Assembly: GCF_029623755.1 (NCBI RefSeq)
Contig: NZ_CP121106.1
Location: 1,871,001 to 1,935,000, forward strand
Source: Altererythrobacter sp. CAU 1644
GTDB taxonomy: Bacteria; Pseudomonadota; Alphaproteobacteria; Sphingomonadales; Sphingomonadaceae
Length of the DNA: 64,000 bases
Direction: 5' to 3'
The notes under the pieces are model-generated. The model had not been told where the DNA came from, did no database searches, and saw nothing but the letters and a program-made list of their open reading frames with translations. Shown here one piece after another: positions 1-9,229 of this stretch. Position 1 is the first letter of the stretch. Every line of letters begins with the position of its first letter. A program made the translations under genes and the position numbers.

Positions 1-517
1 GGTAGAGATCGGTCCACACCGTCTGCGGGCAGGCATAGCCGCACCACGCGCGGCCGACCGCGCTGGTGACCAGGAACAGCCCGATACCCGCCATGATCAG
101 CAATCCCGCGACGAAGTAGAACTCGTGCGGCCAGATCTCGATATCGAACATGTAGAAACGGCGATTGGCGAGATCGATCAGCACCGCCTGGTCGGGGGCG
201 TAGGGTCCACGATCCCAGCGCAGCCACGGGGTGATCCAGTAGATCCCCAGCGTCACCACCATGACGAACCACTTGAAGCGGCGGAACGGGCCGTCGATCC
301 GCTTGTTATGGACTGCCTTGCGCTTCTCGTAGAGCTTTTCGGGCAGGGTGGTGCGCGGGGGTTCGTGCGGTTCGTGCCGCCGCGTGGCCGCGCCGGGCGA
401 GGCTACCGCACTCGACACCGGCTCGTTGGTCTTGGCCACCCCATCCTCGACGACGACCGACCAATCGCGATCGTCGCCGGGCTTGGGATCGGGCCTGGTT
501 TCGTCAGGGTTGCTCAT
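1..517 (-). CDS. ccoG: CcoG/FixG cbb3 oxidase accessory protein (N-terminal part)
   Basis: Only the first 172 codons lie in the window; the rest runs off the left edge. The N-terminus has a soluble lead-in, a membrane segment around 'FKWFVMVVTLGIYWITPWL', a second around 'FYFVAGLLIMAGIGLFLV', and the start of the ferredoxin-like part 'GRAWCGYACPQTVW'. This is the signature of CcoG/FixG, a polyferredoxin membrane protein needed for copper handling during cbb3 oxidase assembly. The ATG at 515-517 lies inside the 3' end of ccoP (14-bp overlap), so translation is probably coupled. Further assembly genes such as ccoI or ccoS would be expected beyond the left edge. Confidence 0.93.
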   Translation of the reverse strand, partial: MSNPDETRPDPKPGDDRDWSVVVEDGVAKTNEPVSSAVASPGAATRRHEPHEPPRTTLPEKLYEKRKAVHNKRIDGPFRRFKWFVMVVTLGIYWITPWLRWDRGPYAPDQAVLIDLANRRFYMFDIEIWPHEFYFVAGLLIMAGIGLFLVTSAVGRAWCGYACPQTVWTDLY

Positions 518-1430
518 TGACTTCGGCCACCGGTTCTTCAACCGGAGCCTCCAGGAAGTCTTCGCCTCCCCCGAGCGAATGGACATAGGCGGTCAGCATC
601 TTGATGGTGACCGGATCGAGACGCTCGCCCCATGCGGGCATGGCGCCCATCTTCGGATTGAGGATCTGCCTGCGAATGGCGTCGGCACTCTTGCCGCGGA
701 GCCAGATCGCGTCGTTGAGCCGCGGCGCGCCGACAGTGCGGTCGCCCTCGCCGTTCTGGCCGTGGCAAATGGCGCAGTTCTCGCTGTAGAGCTGCGCGCC
801 CACGGCATTGCTCTTGCCGGTGCCGCCGAGCGACTGGACCTGCGCGACCAGCGCGTCGAGCTGGGCATTGCTGAACATGCCCTCGAAGGCCGGCATGGCG
901 CCCTGCCGCTGGTCCGAACCCGGCTGGCGGATGCCGTGCACGATCGAATATTCGATCGCCTGCATGTCGCCGCCCCAGATCCAGTCATCGTCGTTGAGGT
1001 TGGGGTAGCCGAGCTCCTGATTGCCCGCCGCGCCCGAGCCGTGGCACTGGACGCAGTTGACCTTGAACGCCGCCGCGCCCCCCGCGACCGCCTGCTGCAG
1101 CAGTTCGGGATTGCCCGAAAGCTTGGTCGTATCGATCGCCGCGATCCGCTCGCCGACGCTCACCCGCGCCTGGTCGGCGAGGCTGATCTGTTCGGCGAGG
1201 TCGCCGCGGCTTGACCAGCCGAGCGTGCCCTCGGTCGCCTTGGAGAGCATCGGCCATGCCGGATAGAGCACGGTGTAGATGATCGCCCAGACCACGGTGA
1301 TATAGAAGGTCCACAGCCACCACCGCGGCATCGGCGTGTCGAGTTCTTCGATGCCGTCCCATTCGTGGCCGACGAACTCGGTGCCGGTCGCTTCGTCGAT
1401 CCGGCTGTTGCTGGATGGATCATTCGCCAT
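504..1430 (-). CDS. ccoP: cbb3-type cytochrome c oxidase subunit III (diheme CcoP)
   Basis: A 308-residue membrane-anchored diheme cytochrome c, the electron-entry subunit of the high-affinity cbb3 terminal oxidase. One membrane helix at about residues 36-60 is followed by two c-heme motifs, CVQCH (126-130) and CAICH (219-223). The length matches the family. It is the fourth gene of ccoNOQP; its ATG overlaps the ccoQ stop by 11 bp, and its stop overlaps the ccoG start. Expression should follow the FNR-box promoter upstream of ccoN. Confidence 0.97.
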   Translation of the reverse strand: MANDPSSNSRIDEATGTEFVGHEWDGIEELDTPMPRWWLWTFYITVVWAIIYTVLYPAWPMLSKATEGTLGWSSRGDLAEQISLADQARVSVGERIAAIDTTKLSGNPELLQQAVAGGAAAFKVNCVQCHGSGAAGNQELGYPNLNDDDWIWGGDMQAIEYSIVHGIRQPGSDQRQGAMPAFEGMFSNAQLDALVAQVQSLGGTGKSNAVGAQLYSENCAICHGQNGEGDRTVGAPRLNDAIWLRGKSADAIRRQILNPKMGAMPAWGERLDPVTIKMLTAYVHSLGGGEDFLEAPVEEPVAEVNEQP

Positions 1431-1581
1431 CGTCTTGTCCCTCGAAAATGGAATTGGCAGCCTTCTGGTTGTGCTCGCGCGCGCCCGGGCGGAACGGCCA
1501 CAGGCACAGCGCCAGGAACAGCACGACCATGATCGCCAGGCCGTAGCTGTCGGCGAAGTGACGCAGGGTTTCGTAGTCCAT
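1420..1581 (-). CDS. ccoQ: cbb3-type oxidase small subunit CcoQ
   Basis: A 53-residue protein starting [16 protein letters not shown], with one membrane helix (about residues 14-30) followed by WPFRPGAR. It sits exactly where CcoQ is expected, between ccoO and ccoP. CcoQ stabilises the assembled cbb3 complex. Its ATG overlaps the ccoO stop (TAATG) and its stop lies inside the start of ccoP, so the whole operon is translationally interlocked. The assignment rests on position, length and the helix-plus-charged-tail pattern. Confidence 0.9.
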   Translation of the reverse strand: MDYETLRHFADSYGLAIMVVLFLALCLWPFRPGAREHNQKAANSIFEGQDDGE

Positions 1582-2342
1582 TACCGCCCCTTCTCTGTCG
1601 CGAGTTTCTCCTGCGCGGCGGCGCTGTTCACATCGACCAGCGTGCCGAGCATCTGCAGGTAGGCGACTAGCGCGTCCATCTCGGTCACGCGGTCGGGATC
1701 GCCGTCGAAATCGCGGATCTGCGCCTTGGGATAGCGCTCGGCGAGATTGCCGGCGTCGGCGTCAGGATCGGCCTGCGCCATCAAGTCGGCATTGGCCTTC
1801 TCGACATCCTCGTCCGAGTAAGGCACGCCGAGCCGCCGCAGCGCCGTGAGATTGGCCGAGGCATCGGCGATCTTGAGCGGCGCATCCTTGAGGAAGCCGT
1901 ATTGCGGCATGATGCTTTCGGGCACCACCGCTTGCGGATCCTCAAGGTGCTGGACATGCCATTCGTCCGAATAGCGCCCGCCCACGCGCGCCAGGTCCGG
2001 CCCGGTGCGCTTCGATCCCCACTGGAATGGATGGTCGTACATGCTCTCGGCGGCGAGGCTGTAGTGGCCATAGCGTTCGACCTCGTCGCGGAACGGCCGG
2101 ATCATCTGGCTGTGGCAGGTGTAGCAACCCTCGCGGATGTAGATGTCGCGTCCCGCCAGTTCGAGCGGGGAGTAGGGGCGCATGCCCTCTACTTCCTCGA
2201 TCGTGTTGTCGATCCAGAACAGCGGTGCGATCTCCACCACGCCTCCGATGGCGACGGTGACGAGGGTGGCCACCCCAAGCAGGGTTACATTGCGCTCGAG
2301 CTTCTTGTGGCGCTCGGCAAAGCCTTTCTTCTCAGTGCTCAT
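1581..2342 (-). CDS. ccoO: cbb3-type cytochrome c oxidase subunit II (monoheme CcoO)
   Basis: A 253-residue monoheme cytochrome c subunit. It has an N-terminal membrane helix (about residues 18-42) and the heme motif CYTCH at 73-77 within '[17 protein letters not shown]', the hallmark of CcoO/FixO. It passes electrons from CcoP to the catalytic subunit. It lies 11 bp downstream of ccoN and overlaps ccoQ by one base. Confidence 0.97.
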   Translation of the reverse strand: MSTEKKGFAERHKKLERNVTLLGVATLVTVAIGGVVEIAPLFWIDNTIEEVEGMRPYSPLELAGRDIYIREGCYTCHSQMIRPFRDEVERYGHYSLAAESMYDHPFQWGSKRTGPDLARVGGRYSDEWHVQHLEDPQAVVPESIMPQYGFLKDAPLKIADASANLTALRRLGVPYSDEDVEKANADLMAQADPDADAGNLAERYPKAQIRDFDGDPDRVTEMDALVAYLQMLGTLVDVNSAAAQEKLATEKGR

Positions 2343-2353
2343 CGCTGGGGATC

Positions 2354-4009
2354 CTATTCAGCCGGAACCGCGCTGATCGGGCGATCGGCGGCCTCGTCGT
2401 GCGGGGTTTCGGTCATCGGCGCTTCTTCACGCAGGTTCCCGGCGATCGTCTGCCACACATTGTAGATCATGATGACGAAGCCGGTGAGGTAGAGCAGGCC
2501 GCCGAAGGCGCGCAGCGCGAACATTGGCTTGAGCGCGGCGACCGTGTCGGCGAAGCTGTTCACCAGGTAGCCGTCGGCGCCGTACTCGGCCCACATCAGG
2601 CCCTGGGTCACGCCTGCCACCCACATGCTCGCGGCGTAGAAGACGATGCCGACGGTCGCGAGCCAGAAGTGCCAGTTGATCATGCGCAGGCTGTAGAGCC
2701 GCTCGCGCTTCCACAGGCGCGGTACGAGATAGTACACGCAGGCGAAGGTGATCATGCCGTTCCAGCCCAAGGCGCCGGAGTGAACGTGGCCAATGGTCCA
2801 GTCGGTATAGTGCGACAGGCTGTTGACCCACTTGATGCTCATCATCGGGCCTTCGAAGGTGCTCATGCCGTAGAAGGCGAGCGCAATCACCATCATGCGG
2901 ATGATCGGGTCGGTGCGCACCTTGTCCCACGCCCCGTTGAGCGTCATCAGCCCGTTGATCATCCCGCCCCAGCTGGGCATCCACAGCATCACCGAAAACA
3001 CCATGCCGAGCGTCTGCGCCCAGTCGGGCAGCGCGGTGTAGTGGAGGTGGTGCGGACCCGCCCAGATGTAGAGGAAGATCAGCGACCAGAAGTGGATGAT
3101 CGACAGGCGGTAGGAATAGACCGGTCGTTCGGCCTGCTTCGGCACGAAGTAATACATCATCGCGAGGAAGCCGGCGGTAAGGAAGAAGCCGACCGCGTTA
3201 TGGCCGTACCACCACTGGGTCAGTGCATCCTGCACGCCCGCAAAGGCGCTGTAGCTGCGCGAACCCAGCAGGCTCACCGGCATGGCCAGATTGTTGACCA
3301 CATGCAGCATGGCGACGGTGATGATGAAGGCGAGGAAGAACCAGTTCGCCACATAGATATGCGGCTCCTTGCGCTTCAGGATCGTGCCGACGAAGACCAC
3401 CAGATAGGCGACCCAAACAATGGTCAGCCACAGGTCGACATACCATTCGGGCTCGGCATATTCCTTCGACTGGGTGACGCCGAGGAGATAGCCGGTCGCG
3501 GCCAGCACGATGAACAGCTGGTAGCCCCAGAATACGAACCGGGCGAGGCCGGGGAAGGCGAGCGGGGCGCGGCAAGTGCGCTGCACCACGTAGTAGCTCG
3601 TCGCGATCAGGGCGTTGCCGCCAAAGGCGAAGATCACCGCGCTGGTATGCAGCGGACGCAGGCGACCGAAGTTCAGGTAAGGCTCGAAGTTGAGCTGCGG
3701 GAAGACCATCTGGGTCGCGATGAACAGGCCCGCCAGGAACCCGGCAAGACCCCAGAACATCGTCGCAATGACGCCCCAGCGCACCGGGTCATCGTCATAT
3801 TTCGACGGGCCCGGAGGCATCTTGAACAGGCTTTGCGCCTTGGCCATCGGGTCATAGCTGCCCGCGGTCGCCCAGATCAGGATGAACGCGACGATGGCAA
3901 CGATGGTGGCGTGCGCGGCAAAGCCGGCGTCCTTCGCCCCGACGATGGCGGCGATTGCGAGCAGGAGAACGAGGAACCACAGTCCTACCCTGCCGAGTAC
4001 AGCTTCCAT
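2354..4009 (-). CDS. ccoN: cbb3-type cytochrome c oxidase catalytic subunit I (CcoN)
   Basis: A polytopic heme-copper oxidase subunit I of the C family that reduces O2 at low oxygen tension. It shows the low-spin heme ligand region '[13 protein letters not shown]', the CuB histidine pair in '[15 protein letters not shown]', and the late '[12 protein letters not shown]' heme ligand segment. I chose the ATG at 4009 (551 residues) because GGAAGGGG sits about 10 bases upstream. A longer reading to 4066 would add a non-homologous tail and run into the FNR box. It is the first gene of the ccoNOQP-ccoG operon. Confidence 0.97.
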   Translation of the reverse strand: MEAVLGRVGLWFLVLLLAIAAIVGAKDAGFAAHATIVAIVAFILIWATAGSYDPMAKAQSLFKMPPGPSKYDDDPVRWGVIATMFWGLAGFLAGLFIATQMVFPQLNFEPYLNFGRLRPLHTSAVIFAFGGNALIATSYYVVQRTCRAPLAFPGLARFVFWGYQLFIVLAATGYLLGVTQSKEYAEPEWYVDLWLTIVWVAYLVVFVGTILKRKEPHIYVANWFFLAFIITVAMLHVVNNLAMPVSLLGSRSYSAFAGVQDALTQWWYGHNAVGFFLTAGFLAMMYYFVPKQAERPVYSYRLSIIHFWSLIFLYIWAGPHHLHYTALPDWAQTLGMVFSVMLWMPSWGGMINGLMTLNGAWDKVRTDPIIRMMVIALAFYGMSTFEGPMMSIKWVNSLSHYTDWTIGHVHSGALGWNGMITFACVYYLVPRLWKRERLYSLRMINWHFWLATVGIVFYAASMWVAGVTQGLMWAEYGADGYLVNSFADTVAALKPMFALRAFGGLLYLTGFVIMIYNVWQTIAGNLREEAPMTETPHDEAADRPISAVPAE

Positions 4010-4065
4010 GAGATTTAGCCCCTTCCTAGACCGGGTGGTGGTAGTGCCCCGCCCGGACACCTGCA

Positions 4066-4079
4066 TTGATGCAGATCAA
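4066..4079. promoter_or_regulatory. FNR/FixK box upstream of ccoN
   Basis: TTGATGCAGATCAA is a perfect match to the FNR consensus TTGAT-N4-ATCAA. It is centred about 63 bp upstream of the ccoN start codon, a suitable place for low-oxygen activation of the cbb3 operon. The regulator encoded immediately upstream carries a matching recognition helix. Confidence 0.9.
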
Positions 4080-4105
4080 ATTTCGAAAATAATTCGGCTT
4101 CTCCG

Positions 4106-4819
4106 TCAGATATGACCTGCCATCGTCAGGAGCTTCGCCGGATCCTGCACGGTCACACCCGAACGCCCCTCGGTCACGATCAGGCCGGCCTGCTTGAGCT
4201 CGCTGAACTGGCGGCTGATCGTCTCGATCGTCAGGCCCAGGCTATCGCCGATGTCGCGGCGAGACATGGGCAGCTCGATCCGGCACTTGCCGTTTGCGGT
4301 CCGCCCAATGCGTTCGGACATGGCGACGAGGAAGCCGGCCAGGCGTTCCTTCGCATTCTTGCGGCCAAGGTCGACGGCCTTGTCGCGGCAGCGATAGAGC
4401 GCGGTCTGCGTCCGCTCGAGCATGGCCCGGAGGACCGCCGGATGGCTCAGCGCGCATGCCTTGAACTCGCTTGCCGGAAAGATCAGCAGCGTGCTGTCGG
4501 CCAGGGCGAACAGTGTGTAGGCGTGCATACCATCGGCCGGGATCGAGATGATGTCGCCGCCGAAGTGGAAGGCGACCACCTGCTCGCGGTTGTCCGAAGC
4601 GCTGGCGACCAGCTTGGTCGCGCCGCTGGCCACGAAGACGATCTGTTCGCGATCGCGCTCGATCGCTGCGGACGTGCCGCGGCAAGGCGTCAGCAGGCGC
4701 GCTATTTCGCCCAGCTGGCGGGAGGCGCGACTCCCGCATTCGACATCGAACGCAGTCTTCAGGAATTCATCGGTGACCTTGCGGACATCCATTCTCGGCA
4801 CTCGCGACATGATATTCAT
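4106..4819 (-). CDS. Crp/Fnr-family transcriptional regulator, FNR/FixK type
   Basis: A 237-residue regulator with an N-terminal cyclic-nucleotide-binding-like beta-barrel, a dimer helix ('HPAVLRAMLERTQTALYR') and a C-terminal helix-turn-helix. The recognition helix 'TIETISRQFSELK' keeps the E-x2-S-R pattern that reads TTGA-N6-TCAA. Cysteines near the N-terminus are only C28 and C46, so the CxxC-rich 4Fe-4S ligand set of classical FNR is not visible. It may be FixK-like, or ligate a cluster in another way. Start ATG at 4819 is chosen; ATG 4810 is an alternative, and longer readings are not supported. It is flanked by FNR boxes on both sides, implying autoregulation and control of ccoN and ompW. 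Confidence 0.92.
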   Translation of the reverse strand: MNIMSRVPRMDVRKVTDEFLKTAFDVECGSRASRQLGEIARLLTPCRGTSAAIERDREQIVFVASGATKLVASASDNREQVVAFHFGGDIISIPADGMHAYTLFALADSTLLIFPASEFKACALSHPAVLRAMLERTQTALYRCRDKAVDLGRKNAKERLAGFLVAMSERIGRTANGKCRIELPMSRRDIGDSLGLTIETISRQFSELKQAGLIVTEGRSGVTVQDPAKLLTMAGHI

Positions 4820-4855
4820 TGGCGAAGTTAATCGGAGAGACTGGCCGAACAGTCC

Positions 4856-4869
4856 TTGATCTGGATCAA
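4856..4869. promoter_or_regulatory. FNR/FixK box between the regulator gene and the ompW-like gene
   Basis: TTGATCTGGATCAA is a perfect FNR-type palindrome in the 142-bp divergent region, 37 bp from the regulator start and 93 bp from the ompW-like start. One site could serve both directions: autoregulation of the regulator and oxygen control of the outer-membrane protein. Regulation of ompW by FNR is known in enterobacteria. Confidence 0.88.
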
Positions 4870-4961
4870 TGAAGCGGATCGGCTGGATGAATAGTTGGAC
4901 CCCGCACCGCAGGAGGTTCAGGTCGCGAGGGGCGACCGCTGCGGGGCAAAGGGAAAGTCTA

Positions 4962-5627
4962 ATGAAAGCGATTCTCGCAGCTGGCGTCGCCACTCTCGCA
5001 ATGATTGCCAGCCCGGCCGCCGCGCAAGACCGCCAGGGCGATGTGCAGGTGAAGATCCTCGCCACCGGCGTGCTGCCCGATGGCAAGATCACCGAATTCG
5101 ACACGGATATCGTGGGCTTGCCCGCGGGAACGCAGACCAAGGCCAATGACAATTACGTCCCGACCGTGGCGATCGAGTATTTCTTCACCGACAACGTCTC
5201 GCTCGAAACGATCTGCTGCGTGACCCAGCACGACGTGGACGGGACCACCGGCCTGCCCGGTGCAGAACTGGTGTCGGATGCCAAGGTGATCCCGGCGACT
5301 TTCACCGCCAAGTATCATTTCCCGACCGCCAGCATTAAGCCTTATGTCGGTGCGGGCGTGACCTACTTCCTGTGGGTCGATGTCGAACCGGGTGCGGCGA
5401 CCATTCCGCTGGGCGTCACCAAGACGACCCTGTCCGATGAATTCGGCTTCGTGCTCCAGGCAGGCGTCGATGTGCCGATCAACGAAAGCGCCGCGATCAC
5501 CTTCGATGCGAAGCGCTACTTCGTCGACACGACGGCGCGCTGGTATGCGGGCAATACGCTCGCCATCCAGACCGAACACAAGCTCGATCCGTGGGTGCTG
5601 AGCGCAGGCGTCGCCTTCCGCTTCTGA
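4962..5627 (+). CDS. ompW: OmpW-family outer-membrane beta-barrel protein
   Basis: A 221-residue protein with a signal peptide (cleavage after about 'SPAAAQ'), alternating beta-strand pattern, the family segment 'IKPYVGAGVTYFLW' and a terminal phenylalanine in 'VAFRF', as expected for an eight-stranded OmpW-like barrel. It would sit in the outer membrane and allow passage of small hydrophobic compounds. Start ATG 4962 follows GGGAAAG and begins a clean signal peptide. It is divergent from the FNR-type regulator gene. Confidence 0.9.
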   Translation: MKAILAAGVATLAMIASPAAAQDRQGDVQVKILATGVLPDGKITEFDTDIVGLPAGTQTKANDNYVPTVAIEYFFTDNVSLETICCVTQHDVDGTTGLPGAELVSDAKVIPATFTAKYHFPTASIKPYVGAGVTYFLWVDVEPGAATIPLGVTKTTLSDEFGFVLQAGVDVPINESAAITFDAKRYFVDTTARWYAGNTLAIQTEHKLDPWVLSAGVAFRF

Positions 5628-5727
5628 TCCCCATCGGGTCGCCCCTGTTGTGGGGAGGGGCCGCTGCTGCTCGAGAGGTCGGAGAGGCTTCGAGCGGCGG
5701 CGGCCCTGATTTTTTGCCGGTGATGCC

Positions 5728-6513
5728 TTAGCGTCCCGTGAAGTTCGCGCCGCGCTTTTCCAGGAAGGCGCTGATACCTTCGCCCGCGTCGGCGCTGTCG
5801 CCGGCGGCCCATTGGGTGCGCGACTCGTTCTGCAGCGCGGTGTTGAGGTCGGCCATCAGTCCGCGCCGCACATTGTGCTTCATGTGACCGAGCGCGACCG
5901 TCGGCCCATTGGCAAGCCGCTCGACCAATGACCTGGCCTCGGACGCCAGCGCATCGTCCTCGACGCATTTGTAGATCAGCCCGATCCGCTCGGCTTCCTC
6001 GGCGTGGATGCGTTCGCCCAGCATCATCATTTGCGTGGCGCGCGGCAGGCCGATCAGGCGCGGCAGGAACCAGCTCGAACCGCCATCGGGAACCAGCCCG
6101 ATATTGACGAAGGCCTGCAGAAAATAGCCGCTCTTGCCGGCAACGACGAAATCGGCGGTCAATGCGAGCGAGCATCCCACGCCCGCGGCCGGCCCCGACA
6201 CTTCGGCCACGACCGGGATCGGCAGGTCGAACAGCGTCTGGATCATCGGGTTGTAATGGTGCTGGAGCGAAATGAACGAGCGCCGCCCCCCCTTGATCGA
6301 CGAGTCCGCGCTGACAGCGAGATCGGCGCCCGAGCAGAAGGCGCGACCCTCACCCCGGATCAGCAGGGCGCGGGCATCGCCGAGACCGCCCAAGGCGGTG
6401 AAAATCTCGTCGGCCATCTGCGGCGGGCAGGCGTTGAGGCGTTCGGGTCGGTTCAGGGTGATTGTGGTAACCGGACCGTCGCTCTCGACGGCAATCATTT
6501 CGAACTGGCTCAC
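5728..6513 (-). CDS. Enoyl-CoA hydratase/isomerase family protein
   Basis: A crotonase-fold protein of about 261 residues. The oxyanion-hole segments 'RAFCSGADL' and 'EVSGPAAGVGCSLAL' are intact, and 'ITLNRPERLNACPPQM' is the typical N-terminal strand. It hydrates or isomerises an acyl-CoA; the substrate cannot be told from sequence. GTG at 6513 lies nine bases after GAGGGAG, a better ribosome-site spacing than the ATG at 6522, which almost abuts it. Upstream in-frame codons to 6627 look spurious. It is transcribed alone and convergent with ompW. Confidence 0.88.
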   Translation of the reverse strand: MSQFEMIAVESDGPVTTITLNRPERLNACPPQMADEIFTALGGLGDARALLIRGEGRAFCSGADLAVSADSSIKGGRRSFISLQHHYNPMIQTLFDLPIPVVAEVSGPAAGVGCSLALTADFVVAGKSGYFLQAFVNIGLVPDGGSSWFLPRLIGLPRATQMMMLGERIHAEEAERIGLIYKCVEDDALASEARSLVERLANGPTVALGHMKHNVRRGLMADLNTALQNESRTQWAAGDSADAGEGISAFLEKRGANFTGR

Positions 6514-6670
6514 GGCGCGCATCTCCCTCACTGGCCACGGTGCGAGCCCGCTTTGCTTGGTTGGGTACCGAATTGCAACCTGACTTAAGGAATAGCCGCT
6601 CTGCGCCTGCCGGCGTGCGAATGGCATTGACCGCGTTTCAGCTTCGCGGCAAAGGCGCGCAATCCGTGCC

Positions 6671-6744
6671 GCGGGTGTAGCTCAATGGTAGAGCAGCAGC
6701 TTCCCAAGCTGACGACGAGGGTTCGATTCCCTTCACCCGCTCCA
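6671..6744 (+). tRNA. tRNA-Gly (anticodon CCC)
   Basis: A complete cloverleaf: acceptor GCGGGTG/CACCCGC, D arm GCTC/GAGC with loop AATGGTA, anticodon loop TTCCCAA (anticodon CCC), T arm AGGGTTCGATTCCCT, discriminator T and an encoded CCA. The outer pair of the anticodon stem (G27-A43) is a mismatch; otherwise all stems pair. It lies in the gap between the enoyl-CoA hydratase gene and a convergently placed SnoaL-like gene. Confidence 0.97.
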
Positions 6745-6757
6745 GCTTCCCGGCATC

Positions 6758-7144
6758 TCAGAACATTCCGTTGTCGTGTTTCGCGGTCTCGGGCACTGCC
6801 TGTAGAACATCCCAGTGTTCGACAATCTTGCCCTCATTATCGAAGCGAAAGATGTCGATCCCTGCATAGTCGTGATCGCCCGGCCAGGTCTGATGGCAGT
6901 GCAAAACGACGAACTCCCCCTCGGCGACGGCGCGCTTGAAGTCGACGCGCTTGCCTGGGAATTCGCGGGCCATCCGCTCGAAATACTCGATGAACGCCTC
7001 TTTCCCGTCGCCGACTTCGGGATTGTGCTGGATATAGGTGGCACCGACATAGCGCTCGACCGCTTCGCGCGGCAGGCACTCGTTGAACATGAGGTCGTAG
7101 AATGCCTTGGCATTGGCCTTGTTCGCTTGGAGGTTCTGGCTCAT
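6758..7144 (-). CDS. SnoaL/NTF2-like protein
   Basis: A 128-residue alpha+beta barrel protein with '[19 protein letters not shown]' and '[16 protein letters not shown]', typical of the SnoaL-like polyketide cyclase group, often annotated as predicted ester cyclases. No signal peptide. Its ATG at 7144 overlaps the stop of the SDR gene (ATGA), so the two are co-translated; a related oxidative or lactone pathway is plausible but not shown. An upstream in-frame extension to 7291 reads into the SDR gene and is rejected. Confidence 0.85.
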   Translation of the reverse strand: MSQNLQANKANAKAFYDLMFNECLPREAVERYVGATYIQHNPEVGDGKEAFIEYFERMAREFPGKRVDFKRAVAEGEFVVLHCHQTWPGDHDYAGIDIFRFDNEGKIVEHWDVLQAVPETAKHDNGMF

Positions 7145-7935
7145 TTCGGCGGCATGCGGATCGCGCCGTCGAGCCGGAACTGGTGCCCGTTGATGTAGCT
7201 GTTGCGGGCGATCTCGAGGATCAGCGAGGCGAATTCCTCCGGTTCGCCCAGCCGCTTGGGGAAGGGCACGCTGGCGTTGAGCTGCGCCCACATTGCCGGG
7301 TTGCGATCCTTCATGCCCAGCATCAGCGGCGTGGCGAAGATCCCCGGCATCACTGAATTGACGCGAATGCCGAGGTCCATCAGGTCCCGCGCCATCGGCA
7401 GCACCAGCCCGTTCACGCCGGCCTTGCAGCTGCCGTAGATCACCTGCCCGATCTGGCCGTCCTGCGCGGCGACCGAGGCGGTGAGGGTGATCGAGCCGCG
7501 CTCGCCATCATCGTTGAGCGGTTCGGCATTGGCCATGCCGAGTGCTGAGATGCTCGCAATGCGATAGCTGGCGACCAGGATACCCTCGGCGCCGAAGGCA
7601 TAATCCTCGGTCGGCAGGCGCTTGTAGCCGCCGGTCTCCTTGTCGAAGCCCAAGGTCTTGCCGCGCTGCGAGGCCATTGCGCAATGGACCGTGACGCGCT
7701 CCTGCCCGTTCGCGGCGCGCGCGGCGGCAAAGCCGTCCTCGACCGATTGCTCGTCCATGATGTCTACGTGGTGGAAGGTGCCGCCTATTGCCGCCGCATG
7801 CTCCTCGCCGGCCTCGTCATTGATGTCGAAGATCGCCACCTTCAGGCCTGCATCCGACAGCGCCTTGGCGCTCGCTCGACCGAGCCCGGACGCGCCGCCC
7901 GTCACCACCGCTGCCATTCCCTGTTCGAGTTTCAT
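7141..7935 (-). CDS. Short-chain dehydrogenase/reductase (3-hydroxyacyl-CoA dehydrogenase-like)
   Basis: A 264-residue Rossmann-fold enzyme. The cofactor motif TGGASGLG is near residue 12, 'FDIND' follows beta-2 (an acidic end suggesting NAD rather than NADP), and the active-site Y-x3-K is in 'VIYGSCKAG' with Ser in 'LTASVA'. The pattern resembles type-2 3-hydroxyacyl-CoA dehydrogenases. Start ATG 7935 follows AAAGGATG. It is the first gene of a two-gene operon with the SnoaL-like protein. Confidence 0.9.
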   Translation of the reverse strand: MKLEQGMAAVVTGGASGLGRASAKALSDAGLKVAIFDINDEAGEEHAAAIGGTFHHVDIMDEQSVEDGFAAARAANGQERVTVHCAMASQRGKTLGFDKETGGYKRLPTEDYAFGAEGILVASYRIASISALGMANAEPLNDDGERGSITLTASVAAQDGQIGQVIYGSCKAGVNGLVLPMARDLMDLGIRVNSVMPGIFATPLMLGMKDRNPAMWAQLNASVPFPKRLGEPEEFASLILEIARNSYINGHQFRLDGAIRMPPK

Positions 7936-8078
7936 CCGCCCGCATCCTTTCCACCAATCACGATTTGCTGGGCGGCAGACTAGGCAGCTCGGGCCGGGGT
8001 GCAAGCGCCAATCCGATAGGGGAAGACGGTGGACAGGCGCGTAGCGATGCTCCGGCGGCTGCGCTATGCCATGCGGCG

Positions 8079-8639
8079 ATGGACTCCTTCCTCCTGCCCC
8101 TGATTGCGACCTTTTTGATCTCGCTCGGCGGGCGCGACCAGCTGACGGTCGCGCGTCTGGCCGAGCGGCTCGGTCCGGCGCCGGGGTTGCTGGCGGCAGG
8201 GGCACTGGTATCGACGGCGACGGCGGCGCTGATGGCAACCGCCGGCCTCACCGTCGCCGAGTTGCTGCCGAGCGCGGCCAAGCAGATGCTCGTGGCCTTC
8301 GCGCTGCTTGCCGCAGCGATCGAACTGTTCTGGCCGGTCCGGATGAAGGCGCCGACGGAGCCGACCCGTTCGCTCGGGGCCATCGCGCTGGCGCTGTTCT
8401 TTCGCCAGATCGGTGATGGCGCGCGCTTCGCCATCTTTGCCTTCGCCGCGGCGACGGTGCTCGCGCCGATGGCGGCCATTGGCGGAGCGCTGGGCGGTTT
8501 TGCCGCCTTGTTGCTTGGCTGGATGATGCGAGGGGAGCTTGAGCGCCGCCTGCCCTTACGCGGCATTCGCATTGCGCTCGGCGGCGCCCTAGCGATTGCG
8601 GCGATCGTGCTCGCCCTGTCGGCCAGGGCACTCCTCTGA
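8079..8639 (+). CDS. Six-helix membrane protein resembling the UPF0016/GDT1 cation transporter family
   Basis: A 186-residue very hydrophobic protein with about six membrane helices arranged as two related halves. Half one contains 'LISLGGRDQLTVARLAE' and half two 'FFRQIGDGARFAIFAFAA', at the places where UPF0016/TMEM165 proteins carry E-x-G-D-[KR]-[TS]. The acidic residues of the motif are partly replaced here, so Mn/Ca transport is uncertain. ATG 8079 starts the first helix directly. It is a single gene upstream of dps. It may instead be an uncharacterised membrane protein of sphingomonads. Confidence 0.6.
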   Translation: MDSFLLPLIATFLISLGGRDQLTVARLAERLGPAPGLLAAGALVSTATAALMATAGLTVAELLPSAAKQMLVAFALLAAAIELFWPVRMKAPTEPTRSLGAIALALFFRQIGDGARFAIFAFAAATVLAPMAAIGGALGGFAALLLGWMMRGELERRLPLRGIRIALGGALAIAAIVLALSARALL

Positions 8640-8741
8640 CAATCGACTCAATCTATCACAGCGATCATTATTGTTCGAGAAACTCGATCTCCTTCGATCC
8701 GTTGAACACACGTACGGAAAATCCACGAAGGAGGAAAAATC

Positions 8742-9203
8742 ATGGCTCAATCCGGAGACAATGCGAAGAAGGCGCTGGTGGGCGAACTCAATGGCCTGCT
8801 GGCCGATCACCTCGCGCTCTTTATCAAGACCAAGAACTTCCACTGGCACCTTGCCGGGCCGCGCTTCCGCGACCTGCATCTGCTGTTCGACGAGCATGCA
8901 ATCCAGCTGCGCGATCAGATCGATGTGATCGGCGAGCGGGTGCGCAAGCTCGACGATTTCACGCTGACCTCGGTCGGTTCGATCGCCAAGCACACGCAGG
9001 TCAAGGACCAGGACGATGTCACGCTGACCGCCGAGGCGATGGTCAAGGAATTGCGCGACGACAATGCCGCGATGGTCAAGCGACTGAAGGACATGAAGCC
9101 GCTCGCCGAACAGGCCAACGACAATGCCACCGACGGCCTGCTCGATGACTGGACCGACATGGCGGAAGAGCGGGTCTGGTTCCTGACGCAAACGCTCAAG
9201 TAA
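8742..9203 (+). CDS. dps: DNA-protection ferritin-like protein Dps
   Basis: A 153-residue Dps/ferritin-like helical bundle. The dinuclear ferroxidase residues occur in 'NFHWHLAGPRFRDLHLLFDEH' and the following helix, the classic H...D...E pattern shared across the dodecamer interface. It stores iron and protects DNA under starvation and peroxide stress. A strong ribosome site (AAGGAGG) lies ahead of ATG 8742. The 100-bp upstream region holds a small palindrome TCGAG-AAA-CTCGA at 8675-8687, a possible operator. A rho-independent terminator follows the gene. Confidence 0.96.
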   Translation: MAQSGDNAKKALVGELNGLLADHLALFIKTKNFHWHLAGPRFRDLHLLFDEHAIQLRDQIDVIGERVRKLDDFTLTSVGSIAKHTQVKDQDDVTLTAEAMVKELRDDNAAMVKRLKDMKPLAEQANDNATDGLLDDWTDMAEERVWFLTQTLK

Positions 9204-9229
9204 TTCGAATACGGAGAATTTCCTCCGGG

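Noticed and set aside
2399..4018. A 539-codon plus-strand frame
   Set aside because: Antisense shadow of ccoN with His/Glu/Arg-rich composition; the real gene is the minus-strand oxidase subunit.
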